The translations under genes and the position numbers were made by a program. DNA of 64,000 nt. Origin: Otatea glauca. Lineage: Eukaryota; Streptophyta; Magnoliopsida; Poales; Poaceae. Location of the stretch: NCBI GenBank assembly GCA_036346275.1, contig CM070718.1:54316188-54380187 (forward strand). The letters are read 5' to 3'. The notes under the pieces are model-generated. The model searched no databases, had not been told where the DNA came from, and was given only the letters and a program-made list of their open reading frames with translations. Positions 57,727-64,000 of this stretch are shown here, one piece after another; position 1 is the first letter of the stretch; each line of letters starts with the position of its first letter.

Positions 57727-59399
57727 ACATACTACTATACAAAAGATCATCACAAACAATTCAAAATTTTTATCACAGATATTTTTGCGAATCGTCTGTA
57801 AATATGTGTTAGTGATAAGAAGGGCACATCACATATGGTTTCCGAACCGTCAGTGAAAATTAACATCAGAGACAGTTCTAGCTACGAACCGTCTCTGATG
57901 ATGAAATATCACAGACGGTTCTAGGCTAGAACCAATTGAAGATTTTTGATTTTATTGGCTAGTCTCAGGAAATGCTAGCAATACCCACTGAAACAAAACA
58001 GATTACGGAATTTATGTCATAAGCATATTATGATGACATACATTTTAGAAATCAACTCAGATTACATATTACAATATACAACACATCCATTTCAGAAATC
58101 AACTCAGATATATTAACCAATCGAATCCATAACTACAACTAAAGAATTTACACACAAGGTTCACAAATTAACCCAAGTGGTAATTAAGAACTTCACACCT
58201 CATCAGGTGATGCTGAGTGGCACTCGTCTTTTGGATTTATGACCATATATATCAAGAAGGCACAGAGTTGTCCTCGAATTCATAGCAGATCAGCCTATTA
58301 CAACGCAGATTCAGCGCATTTCGAAGCCTGTCGATGGGAAGAGCAAAGTCTTGTATGTATATAAATTGATAAGTGAAAACAATTATTGCAAGATTGACAA
58401 ACCTCCATAACATTGGTCTTCTTTGCACCAATGAGGATTTGCATGTTGTGGCAAACGTAGAATCCACATTGGTTAGTGGCCTTTGATTGCTAGTGGCATT
58501 GCCAAAATATATTTGGTTAGTTCCGGAGGTATTATTATGGAGTGTGAAGGATTATTGTGTACTAGCGGATACTGAAAACTTATGAACGTGCTTCAGCTAC
58601 GACGAGTCCTTGTGTGACCCTCCACGAACTCTGTAGACATTGAATGACGTCTTGAGTAATTTTGCGATAGACGTCAAATCGTGGGTGCCACCCTTTTTGA
58701 AATCAAGGTAAAATACCCGGTTTTGTCTTGGTATAATTACAAGTAGAACCTAGTGAAACCTACACAAGTATATCGTCATTGTCATTTAACCTAACTTTGA
58801 GTTGCGTATAAAGTACAAATCAACAAGTATAACAACTGGATGAAGCACTTACCCCGGGTTGTGGGGTAAAAGTATGAATTTTTTTTTTCTATTGAGCCAG
58901 TAATGTGTTTTCCACGTACTCCTGGACGACTTATAAATTTTCGTCCATAATTTGCTTGGACACTATGTGTGGGTCGAGGAAACCCACTAGTTCTTTATCT
59001 TTTTCTTGCTTCAATGATCATGTATCTATATATACAAAAGCAAGGACCATATATATATATGATATTTATCGGTATGACACGAATGTAGACTGTGATTGCA
59101 CACACTTACAATGTCCAGCATCTGATGAGTGAGGCGTCAAGGGCGTCGAGGTTGTAGAGATCGAATAAGTCGTTGAAGCCGACCATGAAGAAGCCCTCCG
59201 AAAATTGATGCAAGAAATGCTCCTCCTTGAAGCTGACCGAGATACTCGATACCCGTTGTATCACCGGTTTGTTGGCTTGTTCCATGCATCAATTTTGCAA
59301 TCTAACACAAGTATTATATGCATCTCTTGGTGCTCTACCGGCACGAACATTTGTCCTAGCTTGAATTGCCGTGCCAACGGGGCCAACGAAAATTCAGAG

Positions 59400-61190
59400 G
59401 CCTCCGTGGTCTGATGCCCATATCGACCAAGTCAAGCTGTTCATTGATACCGTCCTTTATTTTGTTTTTAATGTTCAGTAAGAGACCAATCAAGCTATCA
59501 AAGATATTCTTCTCTACTTGCATGACGTCGATGCAGTGCCGAACTTCTAGGTGCTCCCAATAAGGTAGGTCTCAAAATATTGATCTCTTCTTCCACATGC
59601 GCTTCTCACAGGTCCTCGATTTACGTCCCTTTCAAGGCAAAACATCGAAGTTCTTAACCATATCATAAATACCTATCCCTCTTAAAAGCTTTGGAGCTGA
59701 ACCGTCTTCGCTCGTTCCGTCAAATTGTTTCTTCATCTTGCGGTATGGGTGATTTCTTTGAAGGAACCTACGGTGACGCATGTACATGGTTTTGCGCGAG
59801 TGATTCAGCCACACTCTCGGTATCATCTAAGTAGTGAGTACATGCTTTGGCTCCTTTTGTATTCTGGCCCGACAAGTTAGTAAGGGTAGGATAATCATTT
59901 ATGGTGCAGAACAATAGACAGTGCAAAATAAATTTCTATCATTTATGAGCATCCCATACATGTACCCCAGGAACCTACAGTGTTTTCAGATCTTTCACCA
60001 ATGGTGCTATGTACACATCAATATTGTTCCCAGGTTGCTTCGAGCCTTGGATAAGTATAGACAATAAAATATATTTCTGCTTCACAGACAACCAAGGAGG
60101 AAGGTTGTAGATACAGAGATTCATGGGCCAAGTGCTATGACGGCTGCTCATGTTACCGAAAGGATTCATTCCGTCTGTACTTAATCCAAATCTTCTATTC
60201 CTTGGATCCGCAGCGAATTCTTGAAAACTCCTATCGATGTTTCTCCACTGGGTGGAATCAGCAGGGTGCCTTAGCATTCCATCGTTCTTACGCTCATCCG
60301 AGTGCCAACGCAGCAGTTTTGCCTCCTTTGGGTTCGTAAATAAATGCTTCAAATGGAGAATTACAGGCAGATACCATGCCACCTTAGTAGGAGGTCCTTT
60401 CTTCACATCGATGCCCTTGTCGTTATCATCTGATTGATTTTTAGGCTTATACCGGGATGCATTACACACCGGACATACATGCAAGTTTGTGTACTCTTTA
60501 CGGTAGAGGATACAGTCGTTCGGACATGCATGTATTCTTTCTACTTCTATTCCCAAGGGATAAAGAACATTCTTGGCTTTATAGGTGGTTGTTGACAACT
60601 CGTTTCCCTCCGGAAGAATGTCCGCTAATAGACCTAACAGCGCCGTGTAACTCTTGTTGGACCAAATGTTGCTTGCTTTCAATTTCAGCAGTTTAAGCAC
60701 GGATGAAAACCTTGTGTATTTGGACTTGCAGCCCAAGAACAAAGGTTTCTTTGAGTCGTCTATCAAGCTCCATAATTTTTCATACTCTTGCTCATCACGG
60801 TTCCCTTCTGCATCGCGCAACATCTGATCCAGATTATCATCGTGCAACCTATATGCATCAAAAACACAATTGATATCATCCGGCATATCGTTGACTTTGT
60901 CAGCGATGTTAATACTACTTGGTTCTTGTATAATCTCCTCTTCACCATGACTGGTCCAACATATATACCTCCTTTTGAAACCCGTTAGAATCAAGTGTGC
61001 TTCGATCTACCCTAAGTTTCAAAATATCCTCAGATTCTCGCAGTCAGTGCATAGACAAGACATAAATTGCACCCCCTTGTTAAACATATTCTCCTCTGCA
61101 GCTCTTCTAAAAGCAGAGACGCCATTAATGTACTCGGCACTCACACGGTTCTCAGCGTACATCCAGTTTCGGTCTATCTACGCTACATAT
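59400..61190 (-). pseudogene. CACTA tnp2 transposase, truncated
   Basis: A transposase-associated domain (WMYAENRVSAEYINGV, CLCTDCENLRIF) at about 61170-61010 is followed by two stops. A long open frame at 59975-60994 contains MLRDAEGNRDEQEYEKL, RIHACPNDCILYRKEY and LHVCPVCNASRYK. It ends with RFGLSTDGMNPFGNMSSRHS, a typical tnp2 stretch. Further remnants lie at 59632-59826 and near 59400-59600 with stop codons. The C-terminal half is absent. Confidence 0.85.
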
Positions 61191-61689
61191 ATAACAATAA
61201 ATGTTAAATAATGAATTAAGTATACTAGGAGTGTACATGCACACATTCTTAAATTGGAACATATATTAACTAGCTAAAATCTTACCCTAAATCATAAACC
61301 ATGCTAGATGTAAATAACAATTGGATATATATGTAAGCTTTATTTAAACTTATAGGATCTTCAATTCTCTCTTTACCTAGCTAGCTACATCTTGGGTATA
61401 ATGCAATTAGAACCAATTACTACTTTAGATCACAAAGAACAAATGGATCTACACCAAGCTAGATCTAATTCCCTCTTTACCAAGCTAGATCTTGAATATA
61501 GTGCTATTAGAACCAATTACTAATCTTAGATCACCTAGAACAAAATGATCTACAATCACACTTCCAAATCCACGGTCTCCTTTCACTAGACTGCCTCTCA
61601 ATCGCAGCCACCTCAAAAATAGTTCGGGAAACCCTAAAAACACTATGGAGGTCAGGGCTTTTTGTACTTATTTCGAGGAAAAGCTCAAA

Positions 61690-62060
61690 AACTGTCTGTG
61701 ATGATCAAGGCATCGTCACAGACAGTTTTTTGGCTAAAACCGTCTATGATGAGACCCACATCACTGACGATTTTAGCCAAAAACCATCAGTGAGGATGCC
61801 ATGCTCACCACAGACGATTTTTGGCTAAAACCATCTGTAATGAGACCCACGTCACAAATGATTTTAAGCAAAAAACATCAGTGATCATGCCCATCATAGA
61901 CGATTTTTGGCTAAAACTGTCTGTGATGTGGGTCTCATCACAGACAGTTTTAGCCAAAAACAGCCAGTGATGAATGGTAGTCATCACTGACTGTGTTTGG
62001 AAAAAACCGTCAGTGATGATCAACCATCATAGACGATTTTTGAAAACCATTAGTGATGAG
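61690..62060. repeat. Subterminal repeats of the CACTA element
   Basis: About ten copies in both orientations of (C)CGTC(A/T)GTGATGA, often joined with TTTTTGGCTAAAA. The other end has a smaller set at 57840-57945. Confidence 0.88.
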
Positions 62061-62095
62061 GAGTCTAATATAAGTCCTTTTGTTGTAGTGACATC

Positions 62096-62370
62096 CTTCG
62101 TCTATCCCACGTCTAGAAGTTTTGAAAAATTCTAAATTTTTTTGTAATGTAGGGGATGGTATATTCTATATCCATACAAAATTTGAAGATGAATCTCGAT
62201 CGCATTTGGAAGATACGCAAAAGAGAAATTTTGCTTGTCAATTTTATATCTAGATGCAATCGAGTTTTATCTTGAAATTTTGCATGACTAATTGTCCATA
62301 AAATATACCATCTCCAACATATAGAATTTTTAGAAATTTTCTAAAACTTTTAGACGTGGGATGCACGAAG
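62096..62370. mobile_element. Foldback/MITE-like inverted repeat (275 bp)
   Basis: The left arm CTTCGTCTATCCCACGTCTA pairs with the right arm ending GACGTGGGATGCACGAAG. The similarity continues inward (TTTTGAAAAATTCTAAA against TTTAGAAATTTTCTAAAA, GATGGTATATT on both arms), giving arms of more than 100 bp. No clear target-site duplication was found. It directly adjoins the CACTA end. Confidence 0.65.
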
Positions 62371-63780
62371 AATACACCGTAAGAGAGGGATGCACATGAT
62401 ATGTTATCTCCATGCTCCCAGACTCAGTGGCGGACCCAGGATGAAATTTTAGGGGGTGCTCATCGAAGACGACGCGGCAACGTCGGCAAGAGAGGCGGTG
62501 GAGCTCAAACGCGGCGGAGCTCAGACGCGGCGAGGCCGGGGCAGCTTGGCCAGTGCGGCGCTGTGGGCAACGCTGTGTGGTGCAGGCGGGCGCCACTCTC
62601 GCCTCCTCCTCACCACTCGGACCTCCTCCTACTCAGGCGGTCGCCGGTCGCTTCTCGGGGCTCGAGGCCGGTTTGGGCCTCCTCAGTCGTCTGTCACTCT
62701 CGCCTTCTCCTCGTCGCTCGGGCCTCCTCCGTTCGTCCGGCCACCGCTCTCACCTCTGTGCTAGGATCTCCCGGAAATCCAAACTGAAGTCTGAATCCGA
62801 AACTTCAGATCATCCACAAAACACAGAGAAATCCAGCGAATACAAACCAGAAGAACTTAGAACCGAGAAAATTACGCTAACAAACTAAGAAGAATCTAGA
62901 TATGCGAATATTCATTCCATCTCTTCCCATCGTTCTCTTGTTTTATACCCAGTACATTCGCTTGTACTCAGATGAAACATGTGCGGTAAACATAACAAAC
63001 TCACTAAGATCAAAGACAACATACAAGAGTAATCACAACTACTTTGTCGGTATTCACTGTTTACATCCATTAGACCATCAGATAACCTTCTCCCTAATAA
63101 GATTAAATCTGAACCGTTGGATCCCCTTTAAAGGTAATCGCTGAACCGGTATCTTCTCCACCGACTATGCACTGTGCTTCTTCAACCTCCCGAACTCCGG
63201 ACACTCGTGCCTCCTCGCCGCTCTTCGGGTTGGGGACTTAGGGGTGCCAGCGGGGGTACCCATAGGCCGGCCGGCGGTAGGAGATGCGCTAGCCCCGACT
63301 GACCTCCCGCTGGGTCCGTGGGTCTACCCCTGCCCAGACTCCATTCCCCTCTATTCGTACTAGATTTTTTGAAGGATCCCACAACAGTGACAATTGGAAA
63401 TCTTTCCTAATCAACCAAAAATTTCGATCTGGTTGAATGCAACCAACTTTTTTAATCAATAGGAGACTTTCACTCCGGATTTAATGTTCTGAGATTTTCT
63501 TTGGCATGGATTTAAACATTTCCTCAAATTATAATTTGAACCTTTCCAAGTTTCGGAGTTGATCAATAAGTTTCCAACTTTTTTTGCTTTTAAGAACACT
63601 GTGAAAATGCTACTTATTGTCAGCTATATTATATAAAATCGCTAGCCTAAACATATGGTTTCGCTATGCAGGTCACAATGCATTGGGCCAGGGGTGGACC
63701 CACGTGGTTTCTAGTGGCTTTCTGATGCTGACCCGTATATCTAGGCTATTTGCTCCAGGTCTTTTGAGTCCGAGGCTTAA
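62371..63780. other. GC-rich debris with a hAT-like terminal motif; no gene supported
   Basis: CAGTGGCGGACCCAGGATG at about 62425 resembles termini common in plant hAT-like elements and the composite-repeat end at 33176. The GC-rich part after it (62460-62760) is open in three plus-strand frames, which is expected from composition. Another GC-rich patch lies at 63175-63350. No border pair was found. Confidence 0.4.
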
Positions 63781-63783
63781 CAA

Positions 63784-63784
63784 T

Positions 63785-63841
<57 letters not shown>
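63784..63841. repeat. Compound microsatellite (CA)n(TA)n(CA)n
   Basis: An uninterrupted run of CA, then TA (about 16 units), then CA dinucleotides. The TA core is self-complementary. Confidence 0.93.
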
Positions 63842-63842
<1 letters not shown>

Positions 63843-64000
63843 TTCTAGGTGATACTAGCAATCGGACGTTCGATTACTGTTTATTTCGTCGGACGTGTCG
63901 TGCAATATTTTTTTTCAACGCCTGCAACATTTTGTTTCGCGCAAACATTTCTACTGTTATCGAAGAAAAATGTTGCATGTGTAGGAAGAAAATGTTTCAC

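Larger units (their letters stand above)
57730..62090 (-). mobile_element. CACTA transposon with internal deletion (4361 bp)
   Basis: The minus-strand 5' end at 62090 reads CACTACAACAAAAGGAC. The other end at 57730 reads TACTACTATACAAAAG, with the first C changed to T. A 3-bp duplication ACA flanks both ends (57727-57729 and 62091-62093). Both ends carry CCGTC.GTGATGA repeats. Only the N-terminal and middle parts of tnp2 remain; the DUF4218/DUF4216 parts are missing, so it depends on other elements or is dead. Confidence 0.88.

Noticed and set aside
57365..57856. 163-aa plus-strand ORF as a membrane protein
   Set aside because: The hydrophobic start comes from a T-rich microsatellite-like stretch; the ORF then runs into the CACTA end at 57730.
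62456..62764. Three overlapping plus-strand ORFs as a gene
   Set aside because: Open frames are explained by GC-rich composition after a transposon-like terminus; no domain or splice evidence.

Overview
The window is plant nuclear DNA, most likely from a grass (Poaceae). The support is spliced genes with GT-AG introns, Sirevirus-type Copia LTRs with CCGGA/TCCGG palindromes, tnp2-type CACTA elements, hAT elements, and Stowaway and Tourist MITEs. There is no bacterial-style operon, CRISPR array, or rRNA or tRNA gene. Three host genes look intact: a DUF1644 zinc-binding protein at 20069-21205 (+), a YTH-domain m6A reader at 29262-32611 (-, six coding exons, 656 aa) and a WRN-like 3'-5' exonuclease at 42516-44526 (+, six exons, 288 aa). 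Nearly everything else is mobile DNA or its debris, and element borders were set by terminal motifs and target-site duplications (TSDs).

Layout from left to right. 1-3446 is the 5' part of a Sirevirus-like Copia element on the minus strand, inserted into a CACTA element (3447-10738, minus) whose other end lies outside the window. A Stowaway MITE (10840-11099) and a 3'-truncated Copia element (11428-13506) follow. 13507-18377 is copy A of a composite repeat, interrupted by a 2558-bp solo Sirevirus LTR with a perfect TSD. 18378-33175 is a gene island in which the DUF1644 and YTH genes converge tail to tail, with an old Copia element (23380-28911, itself hit by two small hAT-like insertions) between their 3' ends. 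33176-36215 is copy B of the composite, inverted relative to copy A, carrying its own hAT-type MITE and a probable Helitron.

After a gene-poor stretch, a decayed hAT element (39085-42379) with a nested Tourist MITE ends 136 bp before the exonuclease start codon. A GC-rich Copia element (45532-50682) with unequal LTRs, a nearly complete hAT element (51175-55767) and a deleted CACTA element (57730-62090) follow. The right edge holds a foldback element, GC-rich debris and a compound microsatellite.

The most interesting idea is regulatory. The inner ends of the two inverted composite copies lie upstream of the two convergent genes, in sense orientation to each. Both carry a GC-rich block with a conserved strong splice-donor sequence, and each gene has a splice-acceptor sequence at or just before its ATG. 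A transposon-derived sequence may therefore supply the first exon or promoter of both genes. This is inference and can be tested with transcript data. Other notable points are a 13-residue tandem repeat in the YTH protein, a Copia element with a 71-bp unit three times in one LTR and once in the other, and paralogous empty sites that date several insertions.
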